A stretch of 49,084 nt of DNA. Origin: Pseudobdellovibrionaceae bacterium (GTDB lineage: Bacteria; Bdellovibrionota; Bdellovibrionia; Bdellovibrionales; UBA1609). Shown here one piece after another: positions 24,422-33,046 of the stretch. The notes under the pieces were generated by a model. It worked only from the letters and a program-made list of their open reading frames with translations, made no database searches and was not told the origin of the DNA. The stretch is from the NCBI GenBank assembly GCA_023954155.1, contig JAMLIO010000011.1, forward strand, positions 1 to 49,084, written 5' to 3'. The position numbers and the translations under genes are program-made. The number at the start of each line of letters is the position of its first letter. Positions within the stretch are counted from its first letter, which is position 1.

Positions 24422-25780
24422 GTGGAGATTATGAGTAATACTGAGATGAAGGCCAAAGCAACTGTGGACTATCGCGTGTGCAAAGAGGCTATGGAAGACC
24501 CTAAAAAATTTGAAGAGCTAGCACGTTGGGGACGAGAAGAGATCACCATTGCTGAAACCGAAATGCCTGGCCTTATGGCTTTAAGAGCTGAGTACAAGGG
24601 TAAATCTCCTCTTAAGGGTGCTCGCATCACAGGATGTTTGCACATGACCATTCAAACCGCTGTGTTGATTGAAACTCTAGTGGACTTAGGCGCACAAGTG
24701 CGTTGGAGTTCTTGTAATATCTTTTCCACCCAAGACCATGCGGCTGTGGCTATGGCGGCAGCTGGGATTCCTGTTTACGCTTGGAAAGGTGAAACAGAAG
24801 AGGAGTACAACTGGTGTGTCGAACAGACCATTGTGGGTTGGGGCAACACTCCTGCCAATATGCTTTTAGATGACGGTGGGGATTTGACTAATATGATGCA
24901 CGAACCCCGTTTTGCTGAAGAGGCCAAACAGATCATCGGTGTGACTGAAGAGACCACAACAGGTGTGCATCACTTGTATAAAATGCTTCAAGATGGAAAA
25001 TTAAAATTTCCAGCGATCAACGTGAATGACTCGGTCACGAAATCTAAGTTTGATAACCTGTATGGCTGCCGTGAATCTTTAGTGGACGCGATTAAACGTG
25101 CTACGGATGTAATGATCGCAGGTAAAGTGGTTGTGGTGAATGGCTTTGGTGATGTGGGCAAAGGCTCTGTGGGATCTTTTAAAGGTCTAGGCGCGCGCGT
25201 GATCGTCACTGAGATTGATCCCATCTGTGCTTTGCAAGCTTCGATGGAAGGTTACGAAGTGATGACCATGGAAGAGGCGGCTGCGTTGGGTGACATCTTT
25301 GTCACTGCAACTGGATGCTGCGACATCATTGTGGGCAAACACTTTGAAAAGATGAAAGATGGCGCCATTGTATGTAACATTGGTCACTTTGATATTGAAA
25401 TTGACATGAAGTGGTTAAGTGCCAACTCTGAAGTGCGTGAGATCAAACCACAAGTGGACTTACACACTTTAAAAAATGGCAACCGTATTCTTGTTTTAGC
25501 TAAAGGCCGTTTAGTGAATTTAGGTTGCGCTACGGGACACCCTTCTTTTGTGATGAGCAACTCTTTTACCAACCAAGTGATGGCACAGATTGAGTTCTAT
25601 CAAAATCCTAAGAAGTATGAAATCGGCGTTTATATGTTGCCTAAACATTTAGACGAAAAAGTGGCGGCCTTGCATTTAGGAAAAGTAGGGGCGAAGTTGA
25701 CTCAACTTACTTCTAAGCAGGCAGAGTACTTGGGACTTAAGCCTGAAGGCCCATTTAAGCCCGAGCACTATAGATACTAA
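24422..25780 (+). CDS. ahcY: Adenosylhomocysteinase
   Basis: A 452-residue S-adenosyl-L-homocysteine hydrolase, which splits SAH into adenosine and homocysteine in the methyl cycle. Family blocks are [30 protein letters not shown], the catalytic [19 protein letters not shown] and the NAD-binding [12 protein letters not shown]. The C-terminus [10 protein letters not shown] is the conserved Lys/Tyr tail. The GTG given here stands 6 nt after AAGGAG. The ATG nine bases later (24431) is too close to the second GGAG, but remains possible. I looked for an SAH riboswitch upstream and saw none that I recognise. Confidence 0.96.
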   Translation: MEIMSNTEMKAKATVDYRVCKEAMEDPKKFEELARWGREEITIAETEMPGLMALRAEYKGKSPLKGARITGCLHMTIQTAVLIETLVDLGAQVRWSSCNIFSTQDHAAVAMAAAGIPVYAWKGETEEEYNWCVEQTIVGWGNTPANMLLDDGGDLTNMMHEPRFAEEAKQIIGVTEETTTGVHHLYKMLQDGKLKFPAINVNDSVTKSKFDNLYGCRESLVDAIKRATDVMIAGKVVVVNGFGDVGKGSVGSFKGLGARVIVTEIDPICALQASMEGYEVMTMEEAAALGDIFVTATGCCDIIVGKHFEKMKDGAIVCNIGHFDIEIDMKWLSANSEVREIKPQVDLHTLKNGNRILVLAKGRLVNLGCATGHPSFVMSNSFTNQVMAQIEFYQNPKKYEIGVYMLPKHLDEKVAALHLGKVGAKLTQLTSKQAEYLGLKPEGPFKPEHYRY

Positions 25781-25805
25781 TTTATTTGTTGTTACAAACT
25801 TTAGG

Positions 25806-25836
25806 AAAAAAGGAGTCCCATGGGGCTCCTTTTTTA
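25806..25836. terminator. Bidirectional terminator after ahcY
   Basis: A 14-bp stem AAAAAAGGAGTCCC with GGGGCTCCTTTTTT (one G-T pair), a 2-nt loop and outer A and T runs. It serves ahcY and the convergent outer-membrane protein gene. Confidence 0.9.
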
Positions 25837-25867
25837 TTTGTGAAATTATATTTTGGGACTTCAGCTT

Positions 25868-26701
25868 TTAGTAGAAAGTGGTTGAGAAGAGGGGTTCTAT
25901 CTGTCCGTTTTGGGGGGTATAGTGTACGCCTATAGTAGGTGAGGAGAATAACTTTTCTGGTCTATACCATCTGACACTGGCCCCAAATCCAAAGGCTCGC
26001 TCTTCGAGGGCGCTCATTCCAGCTTCTCTGAGCCATCCAAAACCAAAAGTCAGATCATAGGGTTCGTCAAAACTATAGCTGATGTCTACTCCAAGTTCGG
26101 AGGTGAGGCCTAGAAGCATTTTGCGATCTGTTCCATCCCAATTATGTAAAATAGCATCGAGGATGTTTAAGTTCGCAGCAAATTTAAAGCGGGAATGTTG
26201 AGGAATATAGTTGAAGAGAAATTGCAAAGCCATAAATTCTAAATCGACACCCTCATAAGTAGAAGTCGAAGAGCCATCATCTACAGTTTCTACTTTGTAG
26301 TTGGTTAGACTGTAGCCCAAAGACCAAAAGAATTCTTTTCCACGATAAAAGTTGTATTTGATATTAAAATTATAGCGGTGATTTTCAAGAAAATAGTATG
26401 TAAGGATTGTACCTATTTCTATACGATTTAAGACAGCATAGGTTGTAGACGAAAACAGGGCATGAGTTTTTAAATTTGCTCCTACAGCACGTTGAACAGC
26501 AAATTTCCCTTTAGGACGAGTCACGGCTTCTGCAGTAATATGAGGGGTAAATCGTGCCCGTTCATAAGATGTTTTTTCCAAAACTTTCTTCTGCGCCTTT
26601 GCTTCTGCGGGTGCAGGCTCTTCAGCCCACAGGCACATTGGCCATAAAAATAAAAAGAATAGCTTCAGCCAGGAATCCAAAATGTTTTTCCAACAATTCA
26701 T
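25868..26701 (-). CDS. Predicted outer-membrane beta-barrel protein
   Basis: A 277-residue exported protein with a signal peptide ending near CLWAEE and a short Ala/Lys/Glu linker. The rest alternates hydrophobic and polar residues in strands with many aromatic girdle residues (IEIGTILTYYF, FFWSLGYSLTNY, LTFGFGWL). It ends in FSTTFY, an aromatic C-terminus as read by the BAM machinery. Ten to twelve strands seem possible. It follows orn by 13 nt on the same strand and is probably cotranscribed, although the functions look unrelated. No specific family recognised. Confidence 0.75.
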   Translation of the reverse strand: MNCWKNILDSWLKLFFLFLWPMCLWAEEPAPAEAKAQKKVLEKTSYERARFTPHITAEAVTRPKGKFAVQRAVGANLKTHALFSSTTYAVLNRIEIGTILTYYFLENHRYNFNIKYNFYRGKEFFWSLGYSLTNYKVETVDDGSSTSTYEGVDLEFMALQFLFNYIPQHSRFKFAANLNILDAILHNWDGTDRKMLLGLTSELGVDISYSFDEPYDLTFGFGWLREAGMSALEERAFGFGASVRWYRPEKLFSSPTIGVHYTPQNGQIEPLFSTTFY

Positions 26702-26714
26702 CGATTCTATCTGT

Positions 26715-27263
26715 TTATTTGTTTTTAGAAGAAAAATTCACATAGGATAAATAAAATTTAAGTTCTTCAATGCTTTCGCGAATGTCATCCATGGCACGGT
26801 GGCCGTTTCTTTTTTTCATCTCAATGCCTTGAACCCAAAAAGGGATCTTCCATGACGTGACGTTCAGCAAACGGTAGTGAAGTGTGGCGGCAAAATCTTG
26901 CATGTGGTTGTCGATGAACAGGCGATCTTGACCGATGCTGTTTCCTGCAAGGATGGCGCGCTCTTCGGTAAAAAACTCTTTGGTCCAAGTGATCAGCTCT
27001 TGTTCTACAGTGTTTTGATCTTTACCACTTGGAATCAGCTCTAAAAGACCTGATTTGGCGTGATGGGTTTTGTTCCAGTCATCCATGGCATCTAAGATGG
27101 TTTGGTCTTGTTGGATCACCGCATGGTACTCGCTAAGTTCGTTAAAGTCGGTGTCAGTGATGATTCCAGCAACCTCGATGATCTTTTCTTTGGTGACATC
27201 AAGGCCTGTCATTTCGAGGTCCATCCAAAGGTATTTAGTGGGTCTTTTGTTTCTGAAATCCAA
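26715..27263 (-). CDS. orn: Oligoribonuclease
   Basis: A 182-residue DEDDh 3'-5' exoribonuclease that degrades two-to-five-nucleotide RNAs, including the pGpG left from cyclic di-GMP breakdown. Motifs are WMDLEMTGLD (Asp15, Glu17), the second Asp in NSIGQDRLF, and HRAMDDI with the catalytic His and Asp. The region after NVTSWKIP differs from the usual DVSTIKEL of the family, a mild divergence. The start is a TTG, supported by CGGAGG 7 nt upstream. No ATG is well placed. Confidence 0.93.
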   Translation of the reverse strand: MDFRNKRPTKYLWMDLEMTGLDVTKEKIIEVAGIITDTDFNELSEYHAVIQQDQTILDAMDDWNKTHHAKSGLLELIPSGKDQNTVEQELITWTKEFFTEERAILAGNSIGQDRLFIDNHMQDFAATLHYRLLNVTSWKIPFWVQGIEMKKRNGHRAMDDIRESIEELKFYLSYVNFSSKNK

Positions 27264-27355
27264 TTTAGGCCTCCGAGGTGCTTAATTCTTAGGTTGAGGC
27301 TTAGATTTTAGCAAAATTTTTTTCGTGAGTCTCATAAAATATGGTCTAGGAGGAC

Positions 27356-27529
27356 GTGACGCATATTTTAAGTGCTGAAAATCTGGCCAACTTTGACGGA
27401 CTAAGATATGTGTTTTCCTTATGCGTAATTTGGGGCGGTGACAGTGGCAACGTCCAAGAAAATAAGTGGGTAAACGTTCAAGTGACAGATGGGTTAGCGG
27501 GCGAGTACCCTTATGTTTTAGATGTCTGA
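27356..27529 (+). CDS. Possible 57-residue protein upstream of the monooxygenase
   Basis: A GTG-started frame of 57 residues, beginning MTHILSAENLANFDGL and ending EYPYVLDV. It is directly preceded by AGGAGG, though only 2 nt separate the two, which is short. The composition is protein-like, with GLRYVFSLCVIWGGD in the middle. It ends 15 nt before the ATG of the luciferase-like monooxygenase gene, so the two would form an operon. I recognise no family. Confidence 0.4.
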   Translation: MTHILSAENLANFDGLRYVFSLCVIWGGDSGNVQENKWVNVQVTDGLAGEYPYVLDV

Positions 27530-27544
27530 TTTGGGGTGAGGTTT

Positions 27545-28780
27545 ATGCAATTTGATATCTTTTTTTCGATCTGTCAGACAGAAGTCGATGGCTATATGCC
27601 TGATGAAGCCACTATGTTGAGGCAGTTTTTTGATCAGGTAAAATTAGCAGACGAGTTAGGCTATGGGACAGCTTGGATCGCAGAGACTCACTTAAGTTGT
27701 CAGACTCAGAAAAAAACTAGTTTTGCTGTGGTGCCAGAGTTTCAAGGCGAGATAGGTTTAAATACAGATGTTTTACAAATGGCCCATAAGACATTTTCTA
27801 TAACCAAAAACATCAATGTCGGTTCGGCTATTAGAAATATTTTATGTAATGGTGGACCTATTGCTCATGCGGAAAGTATTAGAACTTTTTTAAAATTACA
27901 CTCTTTAAACCCAGATGAGAAGCGCCGATTGCAAATCGGTTTTGCTTCAGGCCGATTTGACTTTGCCAACGAGCCTTACGGAATTCGCCCACGGTCCACT
28001 TGGGAAAAAACAGCTTGGCCTGCTCTAAAGGGAAAAATTTTATCTGAAGCCATCGAAATCTTTTTAAGACTTTTAAAAGGTGAGGTGATCAGTTCTGAAG
28101 ATATACCTATTAGATATTTATCGGCCTCAGATTTTAGAACCCCCAAAGACTGGCAAACGGTAGTGAAAGACTACATCGCCATTGATCCTCAGTTTTCTGA
28201 AGATGGTTCCATTGCCATTCCCAAATTTTGGACTTTTGAAATTTTAGAACTGATTCCCAAAGAGGTGGATTTAAGTTTATTAGATTTAACGATTGGCACT
28301 CATGATCCTAATCTACAAAAATTAGCCAACGAGTTTTTGCCTGTATCCGTATTTAATTTATCTATCACGCCACAAGAGGTGATCGAAGCCACACATAAAC
28401 GTATGGCTGAAGAGTTCAATGCTCAAGGTGGAGGGTGGACCAGAGGTCACATGCCCCGCACGGCTTTAATCTTTATGGATGACACCGAAGGTGCAAGTGA
28501 AGAGGAAAAAAACGCCAAGGCCAAAATCAAAGCCGAAAAAGCATGGACCAACTATTGGAAGGCCATGGAAGGAACACTTGACCCAGCAAAGGTGGCTCAG
28601 GCTGTGGGCAACGCGATTTACGGAAGCCCTACAGAGATCGCAAAGCAGATCAAGTCCAAGTACCACCCCGAAGACCGCCTGATGTTATGGTTTGATTTTA
28701 ACAACCATGACAATGAGGACATTAAGCGGTCGATGAAAATGTTTAAAGAACGGGTGGTAACACTTTTGAACAGAATGTAG
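27545..28780 (+). CDS. Luciferase-like flavin-dependent monooxygenase
   Basis: A 411-residue TIM-barrel protein of the bacterial luciferase-like monooxygenase superfamily, which uses reduced flavin and oxygen. Visible features are the first strand MQFDIFFSICQ, ADELGYGTAWIAETH on helix/strand 2, NINVGSAI and the substrate/flavin region LQIGFASGRFDFANEPYGI with a C-terminal GSPTEIAKQI segment. It is longer than the usual 330-350 residues because of the SEDIPIRYLSASDF to ELIPKEVDL region. The ATG has GGGGTGAGG upstream. An in-frame GTG nine bases earlier is less likely. Substrate unknown. Confidence 0.85.
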   Translation: MQFDIFFSICQTEVDGYMPDEATMLRQFFDQVKLADELGYGTAWIAETHLSCQTQKKTSFAVVPEFQGEIGLNTDVLQMAHKTFSITKNINVGSAIRNILCNGGPIAHAESIRTFLKLHSLNPDEKRRLQIGFASGRFDFANEPYGIRPRSTWEKTAWPALKGKILSEAIEIFLRLLKGEVISSEDIPIRYLSASDFRTPKDWQTVVKDYIAIDPQFSEDGSIAIPKFWTFEILELIPKEVDLSLLDLTIGTHDPNLQKLANEFLPVSVFNLSITPQEVIEATHKRMAEEFNAQGGGWTRGHMPRTALIFMDDTEGASEEEKNAKAKIKAEKAWTNYWKAMEGTLDPAKVAQAVGNAIYGSPTEIAKQIKSKYHPEDRLMLWFDFNNHDNEDIKRSMKMFKERVVTLLNRM

Positions 28781-28889
28781 AATTTTAAAAATTTTAGTGT
28801 TACACATAAGTTTTAAAATAAGAATGTTGCGAAAATCTAAATATCCAAGTCACAGTTTCAAAATTCATTACAATACCGTATCAAACTGA

Positions 28890-28918
28890 TTCAAATAAAC
28901 GAAATTTTCTTATATAGT
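28890..28918 (+). promoter_or_regulatory. Predicted promoter of the first Gly/Asn-rich secreted protein
   Basis: TTCAAA and TATAGT are separated by 17 nt, 25 nt before the start codon. The ribosome-binding site of this gene is weak, so the leader is short. Confidence 0.5.
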
Positions 28919-28943
28919 CAGACAAAGGTCCGAAACAGATATT

Positions 28944-30914
28944 ATGGGAAAGTATAATTTTTTATATAAGTATTTTATAGTTTCTGCGTTAATGGTGTTC
29001 CCAATTTCCTATTCGGGCGCAGAAGAATCTGAAGACACTGGTGCTTTTGGCTTTGCTGCACCTAATTTTATTCCAAGTAAAGAAAATTTTTCAGAATGGT
29101 TTGACGACAGATTTCAAGGTGCAAAGGATTATTTTGGTAAAGAGTTAGCACGTAGTCATGGGCGTTTCGGTGCCTTAAGATTTACTCCCACTTGTGATAG
29201 TTTAGGGGGTAATTCAAATGGTAAAGATATTCAATTTTGTGATAAAGCTCAGTCCGAGATTAGAGGTTATTTAGTTGGGCAATATGCAGGGATTATTGAT
29301 GAGAAAGTCCGAGAAAAAATAATAGAAAAAATTAAAGAATGCAGAACTCTTGATCGTGTTTATGCACAGATAAAAAGTAAAATCCAGGATATTACCACAG
29401 AAATTAAAAGTATTGATGGTCAAATCGCATCTGTAGTTGCGAAGCTTGAAGAACCTGATTTGACTGGTATTGCAGGTGCTGATGACGACGAAAAAACAAA
29501 AAAATTCTATGAGGCCAGAAGGAGAGAGCTGGACAGTCTGGAGTATAAAGCTAAATTGTTCAAAAGCAATATTGAGTTTTTAAAAACAGGAACGGGGGAG
29601 CCTCCTTATGAAAGGGATGGCCCGAATTTATCTTATATAAAGAAAAGATTAGATGATTATTGTGGACCTGTGGTTGTTCGACCCAGCGATTTTGGTGAGC
29701 AACAGACGGGAAGTCGTTTGCAGGTTAAGTATGATCCTGTAATGCCAGCTACAAAGGCCGAGATTGAGGTTGAAGTGGCTAGTGAAATTGTCGAGCCAGC
29801 GGCTGAAGTTGATGTCGAAAAAGAAAGAATTTCTCAGGCAGTAACGGTTGCGGATACTCAGGCCGACTCAGCAATCACTTTGATTCAAGGTACAGTTTCG
29901 AGAAAGGGTGAAGTCACAGGTGTGATTCCACAAATCAACCAAGCAAGAGAAATTATTGCAGCTGTTGAAGTGGGGCTTAGACGTGGTGGCGGCAACCTTG
30001 ATAATAACGATGGTGTGTGTGTTGGTTTAGACTGCTCTACGGAACAACCACCCGTGGCGGCTCCTCCAGTCGTAGCCGCAGCCCCTCCAACTCAAAGAGG
30101 ACCTAACGATGGAGCAGCTTATGGAGGAAATAATCCTTCTGACCCAGGTAAAAAAGACACCACAACAGATAATACAGGTGTCATGGCAAAAACCTCAGGA
30201 AACAATGGAAGTGGTGGATTTAATATGCCCTCTTTGGGTGGACTAGGATCAGGTACTGGTGGATCTAAGACGGACTATAATTCGCCGACATATTACGCCA
30301 AGACAGATATAAATAATGGAAATGCACCTAGTGGATTTACGCGCAATTGGAATGGTGGGTCCAATGCTTTTAATGGTTTAAATAATAATACTGGAACGGC
30401 AAATCGAGGTCCTAGTAGTACTGATAGTGGGTCAGGGACTGCTAATGCAGGATTTCTCCCTGCAGGAAATAATGGGGCTTCACACCATGGTGGTGGTGCA
30501 GGGGGAGCTGCTGGAAATTTAACGGGACAAAGTGGCGGTGATGGGACTTATTATGCTTCGTCTAGTAAAGTGACTTCAAGACCAGATAAAAAAGGCAACA
30601 AGCAACTCTACACTGCTAAAGATGAAAAAGTGGGAAGCACTAGTTTGGCTGCTCGTGAACAGGCAAGAAGAGCGGCCCTGGGTGCTCGTATGGACAAATT
30701 AAAAACCGAGAGCAAGCTGGCGGGTAAAGATGCCTTTGATCCTGATAAGTACATTCCAAAAACAGCAGCGGAAAGATTAGCTTTGGCAAGAGCTTCAGGG
30801 AAGCTGGGTGGCTTGCAAGCTGATGGTAAGGAATGGCCTAAGGACATCTCACGCCTACGCAATCAGAGCATTTTTAATTTGATGGGCAATGGTTATCAAA
30901 AACAATTCAAATAG
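28944..30914 (+). CDS. Secreted Gly/Asn-rich protein, first of a paralogous pair
   Basis: A 656-residue exported protein: signal peptide (about 1-25), a helical region with coiled-coil character (about 130-220), an Ala/Glu/Val linker, a Gly/Asn/Ser-rich disordered segment (about 375-530) and a basic helical C-terminal domain of about 110 residues. The latter starts SRPDKKGNKQLYTAK and contains AREQARRAALGARMDKLK, SKLAGKDAFDPDKYIPKTA and LALARASGKL. That domain, and the GPNDGAAYGG and MPSLGG islands, recur in the next gene. No catalytic motif is visible. A structural or surface role is only a guess. Confidence 0.8.
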   Translation: MGKYNFLYKYFIVSALMVFPISYSGAEESEDTGAFGFAAPNFIPSKENFSEWFDDRFQGAKDYFGKELARSHGRFGALRFTPTCDSLGGNSNGKDIQFCDKAQSEIRGYLVGQYAGIIDEKVREKIIEKIKECRTLDRVYAQIKSKIQDITTEIKSIDGQIASVVAKLEEPDLTGIAGADDDEKTKKFYEARRRELDSLEYKAKLFKSNIEFLKTGTGEPPYERDGPNLSYIKKRLDDYCGPVVVRPSDFGEQQTGSRLQVKYDPVMPATKAEIEVEVASEIVEPAAEVDVEKERISQAVTVADTQADSAITLIQGTVSRKGEVTGVIPQINQAREIIAAVEVGLRRGGGNLDNNDGVCVGLDCSTEQPPVAAPPVVAAAPPTQRGPNDGAAYGGNNPSDPGKKDTTTDNTGVMAKTSGNNGSGGFNMPSLGGLGSGTGGSKTDYNSPTYYAKTDINNGNAPSGFTRNWNGGSNAFNGLNNNTGTANRGPSSTDSGSGTANAGFLPAGNNGASHHGGGAGGAAGNLTGQSGGDGTYYASSSKVTSRPDKKGNKQLYTAKDEKVGSTSLAAREQARRAALGARMDKLKTESKLAGKDAFDPDKYIPKTAAERLALARASGKLGGLQADGKEWPKDISRLRNQSIFNLMGNGYQKQFK

Positions 30915-31044
30915 TTTATGTTTTTTGCATAAACTGTTGCGAATAACAGTGATGTTTTTAATTAAATAGGTTTTATTTCTATATTTTGTCACATAATGAA
31001 ACGTATTTGTGTTGAATGGTCTAGTAAAAACCGAAGAGTAATAT

Positions 31045-32919
31045 ATGAAAAGTGTAATTCGTGTACTTATCATAATTCTTTTGCCTCAGTTAGCCTTGGC
31101 TGATGGCGATGGTGGCATGTTTGGTATGTCAGCTCAACAGATGGACACCTTTGGTAGACGAATACGATTAGTTGAAGCTTTACAGGCCGAGGCTTACAGT
31201 AAATGCATAGGAGCTTATGGTTATAAGGATGAAAATTTTTGTAATCAGGTCTTTCAGGATAAGACCTTTGAAGCCTTAGATAAAGCGGACGATGCTATGT
31301 TAGCCAAGCTTGAAGAACGGCAGCGAGCTTGCCTTTACTTAGAAGCAGATAAAACTAAAACTGAAGGTGAAATTCAAGCTACTAAAGACGAAGTGGCACA
31401 GGCGGAAGAAGAAATTCAAAAGCTTGTTGAAGCCGTTATGGATGCAAGAGACAAAAATGTATCTAAAGAAGAAATGACGACTCTATTGGCTAAATCTTAT
31501 AAACGTATAAGTGAACTACAGACTAAAGCAGATCAGCTATTGACAAAAATCAAAAAACTTATGGATGGCAGTGGCTCTTGTTCGTCTGCAAGAGGGAACA
31601 CAGCAAAAGGACTTAAATGTATCGAGTCCCTTTTGACTTCAGAGTGTGCTCCTGCCGAATTGAAAAAAGATGAATTCAATGCGTCTTGTGATGATGAGTG
31701 TAAAGAGACCAAAAGAAATATCGATGATGCGCAAATGCAAGTGGCTGAACTTCAAGATGTTACCGTTGCGCAAGCTCATGTGGCACTGGTGAAAAACGTG
31801 ACAGAGGATAGCCCTGAGTTAGAAACGTCTCGTGAGAACATTCGTACAGGTCTTGCGACTGCAACAGCAGATGCTCGTGATACAGAGGTTTTAATCACTG
31901 GTGGAACTTTACCTAGTGGCAATCAGCAAACAGATGGTTTAAAGCCAACACTTGTAGAGTCACAAGCTGCTTTAAGACAAATTCAACAGTTGCAAGGCAT
32001 CACAGATAGTGATGTTGATAAAATACAAAGTGGCGGTTGTGTTGGAGCCAATTGTTCTGGCCCAGGTGGAGGTTCTCGAGTAGTGGTAGATACTCCTCGT
32101 CCAGGTCCTCAAGATGGTGCGGCTTATGGCGGTGGAAATAACGGCAATAAAACAGGTGATGGGTCTGATAATGGTAAAACGAATGCCATGGCCAAAACAG
32201 GTAGCGATAACAACGGCATGGGTGGGTTTGGAATGCCTTCTTTGGGTAGCAATACAGCAGCAGACTCTTCATTTGGTAAGACTGCGGATTACACCAATCA
32301 ATATGGAAGTATAGCTAATAGATTTGAGGGTGGTGGATTTTCAGGAAACACACCTAGTGGATATAATGGCTTTAACCGTCCCTCAGTAAGTAATGGTCCT
32401 ACAAGAAACTTAGCTAGTGTAGATTCTGGATCAGGTGGGTATAATGGATATTCACCCTCGGGAAGTGCTGGAGGGGGTTCTGGCGGATCAGCAGGTGGAG
32501 CTGCCTATATGCCGATGAATGATGGTGGTGGAAGCGGCGGTTATAATAATGGCAGCCAAGGTGCAAGCCGTCCTGATAAAAAAGGCAATAAACAATTATA
32601 TTCTGCTAAAAGCGAAAAAGCAGGTGGCAGTGGCACAAGTTTAACCAGTCGTGAGCAAGCCAGAAAAGCTGCACTTGATGCCCGTATGGACAAATTAAAA
32701 GCAGAAAGTAAATTGGCGGGTAAAGATGCCTTTGATCCCGATAAGTATGTTCCAAAAACAGCAGCAGAAAAACTGGCTTTAGCCAGAGCTTCAGGTAAAT
32801 TAGCAGGATACTCGAATAGTAAAGAGTGGCCTAATGACATTTCAAGACAGCGTGATCAGGATATATTTAACTTAATGTTAAAAGGTTACAAAAAGCATCT
32901 GCAAGAAAAAAATCTTTAA
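31045..32919 (+). CDS. Secreted Gly/Asn-rich protein, second of a paralogous pair
   Basis: A 624-residue exported protein with the same architecture as its upstream neighbour: signal peptide ending near LALAD, a long coiled-coil (about 80-185) with paired cysteines after it, then a Gly/Ser/Asn-rich stretch (about 335-510) and the conserved C-terminal domain starting SRPDKKGNKQLYSAK. Identity to the paralogue is high in that domain and in DGAAYGG and MPSLG, and weak in the N-terminal half. The pair probably arose by tandem duplication with fast divergence of the outer parts. A terminator follows. Confidence 0.8.
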   Translation: MKSVIRVLIIILLPQLALADGDGGMFGMSAQQMDTFGRRIRLVEALQAEAYSKCIGAYGYKDENFCNQVFQDKTFEALDKADDAMLAKLEERQRACLYLEADKTKTEGEIQATKDEVAQAEEEIQKLVEAVMDARDKNVSKEEMTTLLAKSYKRISELQTKADQLLTKIKKLMDGSGSCSSARGNTAKGLKCIESLLTSECAPAELKKDEFNASCDDECKETKRNIDDAQMQVAELQDVTVAQAHVALVKNVTEDSPELETSRENIRTGLATATADARDTEVLITGGTLPSGNQQTDGLKPTLVESQAALRQIQQLQGITDSDVDKIQSGGCVGANCSGPGGGSRVVVDTPRPGPQDGAAYGGGNNGNKTGDGSDNGKTNAMAKTGSDNNGMGGFGMPSLGSNTAADSSFGKTADYTNQYGSIANRFEGGGFSGNTPSGYNGFNRPSVSNGPTRNLASVDSGSGGYNGYSPSGSAGGGSGGSAGGAAYMPMNDGGGSGGYNNGSQGASRPDKKGNKQLYSAKSEKAGGSGTSLTSREQARKAALDARMDKLKAESKLAGKDAFDPDKYVPKTAAEKLALARASGKLAGYSNSKEWPNDISRQRDQDIFNLMLKGYKKHLQEKNL

Positions 32920-32945
32920 AGAATAAAAGTTCTGATGTAAAAAAA

Positions 32946-32980
32946 TAGGAGTTCCTTTTGTGGAAACTCCTAATTTCTTA
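32946..32980 (+). terminator. Terminator-like hairpin after the Gly/Asn-rich pair
   Basis: TAGGAGTTCC and GGAAACTCCTA pair with one bulged base around a TTTTGT loop, followed by a T-rich stretch that is not a pure T-run. Confidence 0.6.
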
Positions 32981-32998
32981 TTTCTAACAATCATTTTA

Positions 32999-33026
32999 TA
33001 AAAAAGAGAGTTAATATTCGTCTCTT
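32999..33026 (-). terminator. Terminator-like hairpin for the YiiX-like gene
   Basis: Read on the minus strand, AAGAGA and TCTCTT pair across 11 nt and lead into a run of six T. It lies about 20 nt after the stop codon of the minus-strand gene. Confidence 0.55.
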
Positions 33027-33046
33027 AATTTTTAAGTGCTTAAGCT

